The notes under the pieces were generated by a model, which made no database searches, was not told the DNA's origin, and saw only the letters and a program-made list of their open reading frames with translations. The position numbers and the translations under genes are program-made. This document shows, in pieces, positions 30,787 to 40,486 of a DNA stretch of 64,000 bases; positions within the stretch are counted from its first letter, which is position 1; each line of letters begins with the position of its first letter. Source of the stretch: Pseudidiomarina gelatinasegens (GTDB lineage Bacteria; Pseudomonadota; Gammaproteobacteria; Enterobacterales; Alteromonadaceae); NCBI RefSeq assembly GCF_004025325.1, contig NZ_RSFE01000008.1, positions 29,070 through 93,069 of the forward strand, given 5' to 3'.

Positions 30787-31581
30787 GTGCGCTTAACAAC
30801 TACATCTATGGCTTTGGCAGCCGTACTAACATTCGTAACTGTACCCGCGTCAGCCAGCATCTTTATGTATGACGATGCGAGTGACTTGGATACAGAGAAA
30901 AAGACAGAGTGGGATGCAAGTGCAGAACTTGGTCTTCTTTTCACTTCTGGTAATACTGAAACAGAAACCTTTAAAGCGAAGTTGAACCTCGCCCGTGACG
31001 TCGAAAATTGGCGTCACAAAGGTGTAATTGATTACTACCGTTCTGAGCAGCAAGACCAAGCGACCGGGGATACTATTCTTACCGGCGATAAAACCTTCTT
31101 GTCGGCGCAGAGTAACTACAAGTTTAGCCCTGACAGCCGTTCATCGGTATTTGTCTTCGGTTCTTATGAAGAAGACCAATTCAGTGGTTATGAGTACCAA
31201 GGTACTGTCGCGGTTGGTTACGGTGCCCGCTATCGTTATAGCGAGACGCTTTATACTGACTACGAGATAGGTCCTGGTTACTCAGTGAATAAACCTATTG
31301 TTGACGGTGTCGCTCAAGCGCAAGAAAGCAGTGCGATTATGCGTTTAGCGGGTAACTTGGTGTGGGACATCACCAAAAACTCGAAGTTCAATGCGTTGGC
31401 TTCTACCGAGGTTGGTGAAGATAACACCAAAACACGTGCTGAAGTTTCAGTGTCGGCAAACGTGAACAGCTCGTTGGCTCTTAAATTCTCAGTAGCCGGT
31501 ACGCACAACTCTTACTTAGAAGACACAAGTAAAGAAAAGCTCGATACCGAAACTGCAGTAACACTTGTTTATTCATTCTAA
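30787..31581 (+). CDS. DUF481 outer-membrane beta-barrel protein (YdiY-like)
   Basis: A 264-residue protein with a signal peptide (MRLTTTSMALAAVLTFVTVP, cleavage probably after ASA near residue 23), followed by alternating hydrophobic strands with many Tyr and Gly, and a terminal Phe (LVYSF), as in outer-membrane barrels assembled by BAM. The segments LGLLFTSGNTETETF and YRYSETLYTDYEIGPGY are typical of DUF481. Its cargo or role is not known. The start is GTG; a Met seven codons in would shorten the signal peptide but remain workable. Confidence 0.85.
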   Translation: MRLTTTSMALAAVLTFVTVPASASIFMYDDASDLDTEKKTEWDASAELGLLFTSGNTETETFKAKLNLARDVENWRHKGVIDYYRSEQQDQATGDTILTGDKTFLSAQSNYKFSPDSRSSVFVFGSYEEDQFSGYEYQGTVAVGYGARYRYSETLYTDYEIGPGYSVNKPIVDGVAQAQESSAIMRLAGNLVWDITKNSKFNALASTEVGEDNTKTRAEVSVSANVNSSLALKFSVAGTHNSYLEDTSKEKLDTETAVTLVYSF

Positions 31582-31599
31582 TAACTGAATAAATCAGCG

Positions 31600-31625
31600 A
31601 GGCGGCGGAATCTTATCCGTCGCCT
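31600..31625. terminator. GC-rich hairpin at a convergent gene end
   Basis: A 10-bp stem with one G-U pair (31600-31609 with 31616-31625, loop of 6) lies between the convergent DUF481 and terC genes and covers the terC stop. No T run follows on either strand, so it may be a 3'-end stabiliser. Confidence 0.4.
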
Positions 31626-32356
31626 AAGCGTTTTTTCAAGTGCACAGGTTCGCGGCGTTTGCGAATCTTCAGATTCAAAAGCTCGACACCTAAGCTAAAT
31701 GCCATCGCAAAGTAAACGTAGCCTTTCGGTACATGGAAGCCCAAGCCTTCGCCGATAAGCGTGAAACCAATCAGAATTAAGAAGCTTAAAGCGAGCATTT
31801 TAATGGTTGGATGCGCATCAACAAAATCGCCAATCGATTTAGCCGCAAACAACATCACTAATACCGCAACAATCACCGCAATAATCATGACACTGACATG
31901 ATCAACTAATCCCACCGCAGTAATCACCGAGTCCAATGAAAATACAATATCGATAACAGCTATTTGCGTAATGATGCCGCCAAAGGTAGCCGCCTTAGTG
32001 CCTTTTTTCTGTTCTTCAGTACCTTCAAGGGCATGGTGTATTTCAAGCGTACTCTTTGCGAGTAGAAACAAACCACCGGTAAGCAGAATTAAATCACGCC
32101 CAGAAAACTCAAACGCGAAAATTGCGAATAGCGGTTTGGTAAGCCCCATCACCCAAACAATTGCCAACAGCAGCGCAATACGCATTCCCATTGCGAGCAT
32201 TAAGCCAACCTGCCGCGCTTTTTGGCGCTGAGCCTCAGGCAGTCGGCCGACTAATATTGAGATAAAAATAATGTTGTCGATGCCTAGCACTATTTCTAGC
32301 AATGTTAGTGTAAGCAGCGCCAACCAAGCTTCTGGCATCATAATCCATTCAAACAT
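31613..32356 (-). CDS. TerC family integral membrane protein
   Basis: A 247-residue inner-membrane protein with about seven hydrophobic segments and the TerC-family acidic motifs: ETVLGIDN-type (here EIVLGIDNIIFI) in the first helix and DIVFSLDSV in the middle. Family members have been linked to metal (manganese) export and to tellurite-resistance gene clusters; the substrate here is unknown. The start follows a GAGGG about seven bases upstream. Confidence 0.9.
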   Translation of the reverse strand: MFEWIMMPEAWLALLTLTLLEIVLGIDNIIFISILVGRLPEAQRQKARQVGLMLAMGMRIALLLAIVWVMGLTKPLFAIFAFEFSGRDLILLTGGLFLLAKSTLEIHHALEGTEEQKKGTKAATFGGIITQIAVIDIVFSLDSVITAVGLVDHVSVMIIAVIVAVLVMLFAAKSIGDFVDAHPTIKMLALSFLILIGFTLIGEGLGFHVPKGYVYFAMAFSLGVELLNLKIRKRREPVHLKKRLGDG

Positions 32357-32526
32357 TATGCATCCCTCTTACGAACAATAATTTAGTAAACTACAATAAG
32401 TAGGTTACTGGTTAACCACAACTGTTAAATTAGTCTTTGCGCGACGTTTCGTTCTTCGTTAGTATTCGCGCACCTGAGTACAGGTTTACAAAACACTTAT
32501 TTCCGCAGCAACAAAGGCGAACTTTT

Positions 32527-33207
32527 ATGTCTGCAAATTCGTTTCTTGGTGTATTTGCCAAGTCGCCAATCAAGCCGATGATTGAGCATATCGACCAAGT
32601 GCATGATTGCGCTATGACGCTGAAGCCATTTTTCCAAGCTGTTTACGATGGAAATTGGGGAGAAGCAGAAATTCACCGCAAAGAAATCGTCAAAAAAGAG
32701 AAAGCCGCTGACGATCTCAAACGTGATATCCGTCTTAACCTCCCTGGTGGCTTATTTATGCCGGTGGAACGGACTGACTTACTCGAACTGGTTTCCCAGC
32801 AGGACCGCATTGCAAACAAAGCGAAAGACATTTCTGGCCTTATGACAGGTCGTGAAATGCAGATCCCTGCTTCCATGGTTGAAGGGTTTGACGCTTATTT
32901 GTCACGTTGCCTCGATGCCACCGATAAAGCAAAAGAAACCATCGGTGAGTTTGATGACTTGCTGGAAGTCGGTTTTAAAGGTCGCGAGCGTAATCTTGTT
33001 GATAAGATGATTTCAGAGCTCGATGAAATCGAACAGGATACCGACGCGTTGCAGGTGAAATTGCGCCGTCAACTGCGTGCGCTTGAGCAGGATATGAATC
33101 CGCTTGACGCCATGTTCTTGTATCAAATTTTGGATTGGGTCGGTGATCTCGCAGACCTAGCCGAGCGCGTGGGTGCACGTTTTGAACTCATGCTTGCACG
33201 TGTCTAA
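32527..33207 (+). CDS. DUF47/PhoU-like phosphate transport regulator
   Basis: A 226-residue all-helical TIGR00153/DUF47 protein, related to PhoU and almost always encoded next to a Pit transporter, whose activity it probably modulates. The motif DLKRDIRLNLPGGLFMPVER and the later QQDRIANKAKDIS are typical. I use the ATG at 32527 (MSANSFLG); codons upstream to 32437 are in frame but look non-coding. Fifteen bases separate it from pit. Confidence 0.92.
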   Translation: MSANSFLGVFAKSPIKPMIEHIDQVHDCAMTLKPFFQAVYDGNWGEAEIHRKEIVKKEKAADDLKRDIRLNLPGGLFMPVERTDLLELVSQQDRIANKAKDISGLMTGREMQIPASMVEGFDAYLSRCLDATDKAKETIGEFDDLLEVGFKGRERNLVDKMISELDEIEQDTDALQVKLRRQLRALEQDMNPLDAMFLYQILDWVGDLADLAERVGARFELMLARV

Positions 33208-33222
33208 GTCGGGGTAGATTAA

Positions 33223-34491
33223 ATGGATATTATTAGCACATATAGCATGACCTTGATCGTGCTGGCCGCTGCTTTTGGTTTCTTTATGGCCTGGGGCATT
33301 GGCGCCAACGACGTTGCCAATGCAATGGGAACATCGGTTGGCTCAAAAGCGCTGACCATCAAACAAGCCATCATTGTAGCGATGATTTTCGAATTCGCCG
33401 GTGCATACTTGGCGGGTGGTGAAGTAACTTCAACTATCCGTAAGGGCATTATTGATTCAGGATACTTCGTTGACACCCCAGAGCTTCTGGTGTTCGGTAT
33501 GATTGGCTCGCTGCTTGCAGCAGGTACATGGCTACTACTGGCTTCTTGGGCTGGATGGCCGGTTTCCACCACGCATTCAATCATTGGTGCGATTGTTGGT
33601 TTCTCGGCGGTTGGCGTTGGTGTTGATTCCGTAAACTGGGGCTCAGTACTTGGTATTATTGGTAGCTGGGTTATTACGCCGATGATAGCGGGTTTGATTG
33701 CGTACTTTATATTCCTTAGTGCGCAGAAACTGATATTTGACAGTGATAATCCGCTCAATATGGCAAAACGCTACGTGCCATTTTACATGGCAATGACCGG
33801 CTTCATGATTTCACTGGTTACCATCAAAAAGGGTTTAAAGCACGTTGGTATTGAATTAACCAGTCTCGAAGGTTATTCACTCGCTATCGGTATCGCTATT
33901 GCTGTTGGTATTCTTGGTAAAATTCTTATTTCACGCCTCAAGTTTGACCCGGCGGCAGATAAGAACATGCACTACACCAACGTCGAAAAAGTATTTGCTG
34001 TGCTGATGATAGTAACAGCTTGTGCCATGGCATTTGCTCACGGTTCTAACGACGTTGCGAACGCGATTGGGCCTTTAGCTGCGGTCGTTAGTATTGTACA
34101 AAGTGGTGGCGAGATTTCTTCTAAAGCAGCTCTGGCTTGGTGGGTGCTTCCGGTAGGCGCCTTAGGTATTGTGGCTGGTTTGGCGATGTTAGGTCGCCGC
34201 GTTATCGCGACAATTGGTAAGGGCATCACTCACTTAACACCTAGCCGTGGTTTTGCGGCAGAACTTGCGGCGGCAACCACTGTTGTTATCGCATCGGGTA
34301 CTGGTTTACCTATCTCAACCACGCAAACCTTGGTTGGTGCTGTGTTGGGCGTAGGTATGGCGCGCGGAATTGCAGCTTTGAATCTTGGTGTTGTTCGTAA
34401 CATCGTGGTTTCTTGGGTTGTCACGCTGCCAGCCGGCGCAATCATGTCGATTCTGTTTTACTTCATCATTAAAGCGGCATTTGGCGCGTAA
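33223..34491 (+). CDS. pit: Low-affinity inorganic phosphate transporter (Pit/PHO4 family)
   Basis: Inner-membrane phosphate:cation symporter, 422 residues, with the duplicated PHO4 signatures: GANDVANAMGTSVGS near residue 27 and GSNDVANAIGPLAAV near residue 272, each in an inverted half of about five helices. It forms a two-gene operon with the DUF47 gene and is followed by a strong terminator. I see no convincing Pho box upstream of the pair. Confidence 0.94.
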   Translation: MDIISTYSMTLIVLAAAFGFFMAWGIGANDVANAMGTSVGSKALTIKQAIIVAMIFEFAGAYLAGGEVTSTIRKGIIDSGYFVDTPELLVFGMIGSLLAAGTWLLLASWAGWPVSTTHSIIGAIVGFSAVGVGVDSVNWGSVLGIIGSWVITPMIAGLIAYFIFLSAQKLIFDSDNPLNMAKRYVPFYMAMTGFMISLVTIKKGLKHVGIELTSLEGYSLAIGIAIAVGILGKILISRLKFDPAADKNMHYTNVEKVFAVLMIVTACAMAFAHGSNDVANAIGPLAAVVSIVQSGGEISSKAALAWWVLPVGALGIVAGLAMLGRRVIATIGKGITHLTPSRGFAAELAAATTVVIASGTGLPISTTQTLVGAVLGVGMARGIAALNLGVVRNIVVSWVVTLPAGAIMSILFYFIIKAAFGA

Positions 34492-34506
34492 TAATGAGAT
34501 GAAAAT

Positions 34507-34535
34507 AAAAAGAGCACTTCGGTGCTCTTTTTTTT
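34507..34535 (+). terminator. Rho-independent terminator after pit
   Basis: AGAGCAC-TTCG-GTGCTCT (34511-34528) with a stable UUCG loop, flanked by A's and followed by a run of seven T's. Confidence 0.9.
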
Positions 34536-34605
34536 GCCTGTGATAAAACTTTTTTATACGGCGTTACGACTATAGCTGTAACCATAATAAAGGATATCCA
34601 CAATC

Positions 34606-35148
34606 GTGTTTGCACCATCGGATGAGCGACTTATAAAAAGAGCGCTTGATAACAACAAACAAGCTTGGCTGCAGCTAATAAGTCGCTATGAGCGGCTGGT
34701 ATATAACTATGCCTTGCGTATGGTTGGCAACCGTGACGATGCTCTGGACTTGATGCAGGAAGTATTTATCTCAGTGTTTCGAAACTTAGAAAGTTGGCGT
34801 GGCGAGAGCTCATTTAAAAACTGGATGATGACCATTGCACATAATCGCTGTATCGAACACTTTCGTCGCCGCAAAATTATCAGCGACGACTCTGATGTTA
34901 ACGAGCAAGTTAGCGAAGATGCGTGGCACAACCCTGAGCAAGTTTATGCCGGACAGCAACGTGGGCAACAGTTGTTTAAAGCCATGCAAAAGTTACCGGT
35001 GGAACAGCGCATGGTTGTTGAACTTAAATTTTTTCAGCATTTGCAGTTGGGTGATATATCGAAGCAGCTCGACGTGCCGCTTAGCACCGTAAAATCCCGC
35101 CTATATGGCGCGATCACGAAATTACAAGAATGGGTGGAGGTTGTATGA
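34606..35148 (+). CDS. ECF-type RNA polymerase sigma factor
   Basis: A 180-residue sigma-70 family factor of the extracytoplasmic-function type. Region 2 spans about residues 25-90 (YNYALRMVGNRDDALDLMQEVF and the aromatic W65/W73 part), an acidic linker runs to about 120, and region 4.2 spans about 122-178 with the helix-turn-helix LGDISKQLDVPLSTVKSRL. The start is GTG at 34606 with AAAGGA about 11 bases upstream. It overlaps the next gene by four bases, the usual place for its anti-sigma factor. The signal it responds to is not evident; it should direct polymerase to a small envelope-stress regulon. Confidence 0.93.
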   Translation: MFAPSDERLIKRALDNNKQAWLQLISRYERLVYNYALRMVGNRDDALDLMQEVFISVFRNLESWRGESSFKNWMMTIAHNRCIEHFRRRKIISDDSDVNEQVSEDAWHNPEQVYAGQQRGQQLFKAMQKLPVEQRMVVELKFFQHLQLGDISKQLDVPLSTVKSRLYGAITKLQEWVEVV

Positions 35149-35717
35149 GTAAACCACAAGACTTTGAACGTTGGCTAGCCGATACGGCAACCCAGCTCAA
35201 TGAAGAGTCAGTGCCTGAGTGGCCGCGGGAATCAACATTCAGACCGCGCTACACAGCGCAGTCGAAGTACACTGCGTGGTGGCAGAAACCTTGGCTACCC
35301 GTTGGTTCTTTAGCAGTGTCTTTGTTTGCCATGGTACTGGTGCTGGGGCAAGTTCAGGTGAGCAGCAATGAGCATGGCTTTACGGTGCAGTTTGGTGGCA
35401 CCGACGAAGCGAAGCTTGAAGCCATGATGGCACAGCGACTCAATGAATATGGTGCACAGCAACAAATAACGCTCGCTAATTATGCCACCAACTTGCGCGC
35501 TGATTTTCGTGAGGACTTCCGCACCGAAATGGCGCAAGCGAACAAGCAATTTGCAGATTACATGCTCGCGGTAAACCGCCAAGAACGAGAGGGCGATTTG
35601 GCTGAACTGATCCGTTATGTCAACGAACAACGTCAGGACGATCAGTACTACTTTGCCAGTCAGTTACAACAATTTTCGGACGGCTGGATTCAACCAGCGG
35701 TCTCTACCAATCAATAG
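35145..35717 (+). CDS. Single-pass membrane protein, probable anti-sigma factor
   Basis: A 190-residue protein I do not recognise by family. Residues 1-50 would be cytosolic, a single membrane helix covers about 51-70 (PVGSLAVSLFAMVLVLG), and about 120 residues follow outside, charged and Gln-rich with probable long helices. No zinc-binding HxxxCxxC (ZAS) motif is present. The call rests on topology and on the ATGA overlap with the sigma gene plus an upstream GGAGG. If correct, it would hold the sigma factor at the membrane until a periplasmic signal releases it. Confidence 0.6.
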   Translation: MSKPQDFERWLADTATQLNEESVPEWPRESTFRPRYTAQSKYTAWWQKPWLPVGSLAVSLFAMVLVLGQVQVSSNEHGFTVQFGGTDEAKLEAMMAQRLNEYGAQQQITLANYATNLRADFREDFRTEMAQANKQFADYMLAVNRQEREGDLAELIRYVNEQRQDDQYYFASQLQQFSDGWIQPAVSTNQ

Positions 35718-35738
35718 AAACCTGAGTAGGGGATAAAT

Positions 35739-36674
35739 ATGTTACGCAAACAAATTTTGACAGTGTCTTTAGCTGCGGCGGTTATCGCAGGTTGTGCCAC
35801 CGTTGCCGCGCAGGCATCGCAAGAAAGTGACGCTTCACAACGTAAGGCTCTAAAAGAGCAACTTGAAGTGATGAACAGCATTTTGACAACGAAGCTGGAA
35901 CAAAATAAGGATTCTGGCCAACGTCGCATGGGCCACTGGCAACAACAGCGTCTGAATTACGACTACTTGGCAGGACAAGGTGTTGTCTACCGTGTGAAGT
36001 TTGGGCGCGCATTTGATTTTGACTTCGATTTCGACTTTGATGTTGATGCGCCGCACGCTCCAGGCGTGCCAATGCCGCCTCCAACGCCGAACGTGTTTAT
36101 TGAAAAACGCGTCATCAAAACTGACGACGGCGAAGACATTGAGATTATTCAAGAACCGGGTGAAGCCTATGAAGCGGTGGCTGAGCGTGGGCAAGAAGTT
36201 GGTGAGCGAACACTCGCTGTACACGAATACCGACGCAAAATTCGTGATCTTGAGTATTCACTTCAAGCAACAGAAGCTAATGGACGTGAGAAATTAGAAC
36301 AAGAGCTTGAAATTGCGCGTAAAGATTTGGAAGCGGCGCGCTCGGAACTTGATGCAGCAAAAGAACAGCTGCGCACTGCAACCCTAGAAATTCGTAACAA
36401 CATTCAAGAGCGACGTGAGCAACGTAACGAAAAGTTGCAGCAGCAGGTTGCTGCGTTTGAACAAACCATGGCTGAAACGCTGTGCGACTATGGCGTAACG
36501 CTGAAAGCATTGCCCAATAACGAAAGCGTAAGTTTCGTTCTAGAAGGTGCTGGTAATAAAGATGCCGGTGGGCGGGATAAGATTTATATATTCAATAAAA
36601 ATTCGCTATCTAATTGCCAAGGAAATGACGGCATAAGTGATCTTTTATCCAAGGCTGTGACGTATTCATTTTAA
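35739..36674 (+). CDS. Coiled-coil lipoprotein with FD repeat, ECF operon partner
   Basis: A 311-residue exported protein with no family I can name. The N-terminus looks like a lipoprotein signal (AVIAGC, lipidated Cys at 19), although cleavage after AQA near residue 26 is an alternative. Residues 92-103 are an unusual run of alternating Phe and Asp (five FD units then VD), followed by a Pro-rich stretch (PHAPGVPMPPPTP). About 140-245 form a strongly predicted coiled coil rich in Glu, Arg and Gln. Two cysteines, C249 and C293, are in the C-terminal globular part. It lies 21 bases after the membrane protein gene, and a terminator follows, so it is probably the third gene of the unit and a candidate sensor or partner. 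Confidence 0.65.
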   Translation: MLRKQILTVSLAAAVIAGCATVAAQASQESDASQRKALKEQLEVMNSILTTKLEQNKDSGQRRMGHWQQQRLNYDYLAGQGVVYRVKFGRAFDFDFDFDFDVDAPHAPGVPMPPPTPNVFIEKRVIKTDDGEDIEIIQEPGEAYEAVAERGQEVGERTLAVHEYRRKIRDLEYSLQATEANGREKLEQELEIARKDLEAARSELDAAKEQLRTATLEIRNNIQERREQRNEKLQQQVAAFEQTMAETLCDYGVTLKALPNNESVSFVLEGAGNKDAGGRDKIYIFNKNSLSNCQGNDGISDLLSKAVTYSF

Positions 36675-36707
36675 CCGGTCTCCCTGATCGGTTGTCATCT
36701 CGTTTTA

Positions 36708-36735
36708 GCGCGCCTTCTTAGGCGCGCTTTTTTTT
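36708..36735 (+). terminator. Rho-independent terminator closing the ECF operon
   Basis: GCGCGCC (36708-36714) pairs perfectly with GGCGCGC (36721-36727) across a 6-base loop, then eight T's. Confidence 0.92.
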
Positions 36736-36802
36736 GCCTGTGCTTTTTTTCACAGCACAAAAACGGTAAAGTACGCGCTCACAACGCACCGATGAAGCCA
36801 AT

Positions 36803-37849
36803 ATGAACGTTAAAGACTTTAGTTTCGAACTTCCCGATGAATTAATCGCGCGCTATCCCCAACCGGAGCGCAGCGCGAGCCGTTTGCTCAACCTTGATGG
36901 TGCAAGCGGTAAAGTCATGCACCAGCAGTTTAAAGATATCGTCAGTCATCTGAATGCTGGTGACTTATTGGTATTCAATGACACGCGTGTTATTCCAGCG
37001 CGAATGTTGGGCGAAAAAGTTTCCGGCGGAAAGGTTGAGGTGTTAATTGAACGCATTGTCGACGAGCATCGTGTACTGGCGCATTTGCGCAGCAATCGTT
37101 CACCGAAAGTTGGTGCGCGTATGATTTTGGAAGGAGCCGTCGAGGTCGAAATGTTAGGCCGCCAAGATGCGCTTTTTGAATTGTATTTTCACACCTCTGA
37201 ACCGGTCTTGAATGTGCTTGAGGCACATGGTCACATGCCGCTGCCACCTTATATCGACCGACCTGATGAAGATAGCGATCGTGAGCGGTACCAAACGGTT
37301 TACAACAAAAAGCCTGGCGCTGTGGCGGCACCAACTGCAGGATTGCACTTTGATGATGCAATTTTAAAACAGCTACAAGACAAAGGCGTAGAGTTCGCTT
37401 ACGTGACATTGCATGTAGGGGCGGGTACCTTTCAGCCAGTGCGAGTCGACAACATTGAAGAACACCACATGCACAGTGAGTATGCGGAAGTTCCAGAAGA
37501 GGTTGTGCAGGCTATAAAAGCGACGCGCGCGCGCGGTGGTCGAGTTATTGCCGTAGGCACCACGTCGGTGCGCTCGCTTGAATCAGCTGCTCAAGCGTCG
37601 AAGATGAAAGGCCAGGAGTTACAACCATTCTTCGCCGACACCGATATCTTTATTTATCCAGGCTACGCGTTTCAGATAGTTGACGCCATGATCACGAATT
37701 TCCATTTACCGGAGTCAACGTTGATCATGTTGGTGTCCGCGTTTGCTGGCCGTGAAAACGTATTGAATGCGTATGCTGAAGCAGTCGCCGAACGTTATCG
37801 CTTCTTTAGCTACGGCGATGCGATGTTTGTGACCCGAACAGCACGCTAG
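36803..37849 (+). CDS. queA: S-adenosylmethionine:tRNA ribosyltransferase-isomerase
   Basis: QueA adds the ribosyl part of SAM to preQ1 in tRNA, making epoxyqueuosine. The 348 residues begin [24 protein letters not shown] and include [11 protein letters not shown], the [12 protein letters not shown] motif and [18 protein letters not shown]. It is followed by tgt 52 bases later; the two act in sequence on tRNAs with GUN anticodons. Confidence 0.96.
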   Translation: MNVKDFSFELPDELIARYPQPERSASRLLNLDGASGKVMHQQFKDIVSHLNAGDLLVFNDTRVIPARMLGEKVSGGKVEVLIERIVDEHRVLAHLRSNRSPKVGARMILEGAVEVEMLGRQDALFELYFHTSEPVLNVLEAHGHMPLPPYIDRPDEDSDRERYQTVYNKKPGAVAAPTAGLHFDDAILKQLQDKGVEFAYVTLHVGAGTFQPVRVDNIEEHHMHSEYAEVPEEVVQAIKATRARGGRVIAVGTTSVRSLESAAQASKMKGQELQPFFADTDIFIYPGYAFQIVDAMITNFHLPESTLIMLVSAFAGRENVLNAYAEAVAERYRFFSYGDAMFVTRTAR

Positions 37850-37886
37850 GGTATAATGTGCACCTCGGACTGTTTTTCCGTGTTAA

Positions 37887-39639
<1,753 letters not shown>

Positions 39640-39845
39640 CGAAGTTGCTCCGAGCATTAATAAAGTAGGTACAGTGTACAAACTAATTCTAGGAACTTCA
39701 TGATATTTATTGTAATTTAGAAATGACTAAATCATAACGACGCGTTCTGTCGCATTGTTATGCGATACTTCTTTACAATTCGATAACGAAAAAAAGTGGC
39801 GGCTCCCTGGCGTTGCTGTTATCGGATTGTTTTCATTATGCTCTT

Positions 39846-39908
39846 GGAAGTGTCGTCGCACCCCGTGCGAGCCCTGTTTTCAGCCTGTCTCGCAGCGGCG
39901 GCGCTTCC
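39846..39908. other. Strongly structured 63-nt element in the marC-rpsU gap
   Basis: The 452 bases from 39640 to 40091 hold no gene I can support. Within them, 39846-39859 pairs over its full 14 bases with 39895-39908 (three G-U pairs), and a second stem, TGCGAG (39866-39871) with CTCGCA (39889-39894), stacks directly on it after a six-base bulge. A smaller inverted repeat, TCGCAT-TGTT-ATGCGA, is at 39750-39765. The large element lies upstream of the rpsU promoter, so it is not in the rpsU leader. It could be a small RNA, a repeat-family member or a DNA-level structure. Confidence 0.45.
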
Positions 39909-39941
39909 TTCCCAACGTCAGTATTAAAATCGATCTTAGGC

Positions 39942-39970
39942 TTTACATCAGGATCTGAAATCGCTACAAT
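39942..39970 (+). promoter_or_regulatory. Sigma-70 promoter for rpsU-dnaG-rpoD
   Basis: TTTACA (39942-39947) and TACAAT (39965-39970) are separated by the ideal 17 bases, each matching 5 of 6 consensus positions. Transcription would start near 39977, giving a leader of about 115 bases. Confidence 0.7.
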
Positions 39971-40079
39971 TCAGCACCAAATTTAAACGTAGTGGTTATT
40001 TGCAGTGGTTATCTATAGTGCTTTTCTATGAATCAGCATTGATAACCCACAGTTAATCCAACAACAGAATTTTCATTGA

Positions 40080-40307
<228 letters not shown>

Positions 40308-40366
40308 AAAACTGGTACCGTAGCGGCACAGCCGATAGCGGTGTCACTACAAGACAGACCTCGAAG

Positions 40367-40399
40367 AGCCGGATTGAGTTTTCTCATTCCGGCTTTTTC
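40367..40399 (+). terminator. Attenuator-type terminator between rpsU and dnaG
   Basis: A 12-base arm (40367-40378) pairs with 40383-40394 with one mismatch and a 4-base loop, then five T's. A terminator at this point is known in E. coli, where it keeps primase low relative to S21. Confidence 0.85.
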
Positions 40400-40486
40400 A
40401 TGTCCGTTCACTAATCTAACTTGAACGAATCTCAACTCAGGGTACAATTCTTAGTTCATTTTTCGCAACGCGAACACAGGCAGGGC

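Noticed and set aside
32400..32440. A possible Pho box (CTGGTTA ... CTGTTAA) ahead of the DUF47-pit pair
   Set aside because: The two half-sites are not in the 11-bp register of Pho boxes and match poorly.
34546..34573. AAACTT-16-GACTAT upstream of the ECF sigma gene as an autoregulated ECF promoter
   Set aside because: The -35 resembles GAACTT but the -10 does not match a known ECF consensus; too weak to annotate without other promoters of the regulon.
36014..36050. The FD-coding repeat as a DNA-level slippage tract
   Set aside because: Codons alternate between TTT/TTC and GAT/GAC, so the repeat is kept at protein level and is not a simple DNA repeat.
39755..39958. A 67-codon plus-strand frame in the marC-rpsU gap, rich in Cys and Arg
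   Set aside because: No Shine-Dalgarno, odd composition, and it runs through the structured hairpin; better explained as a chance frame.
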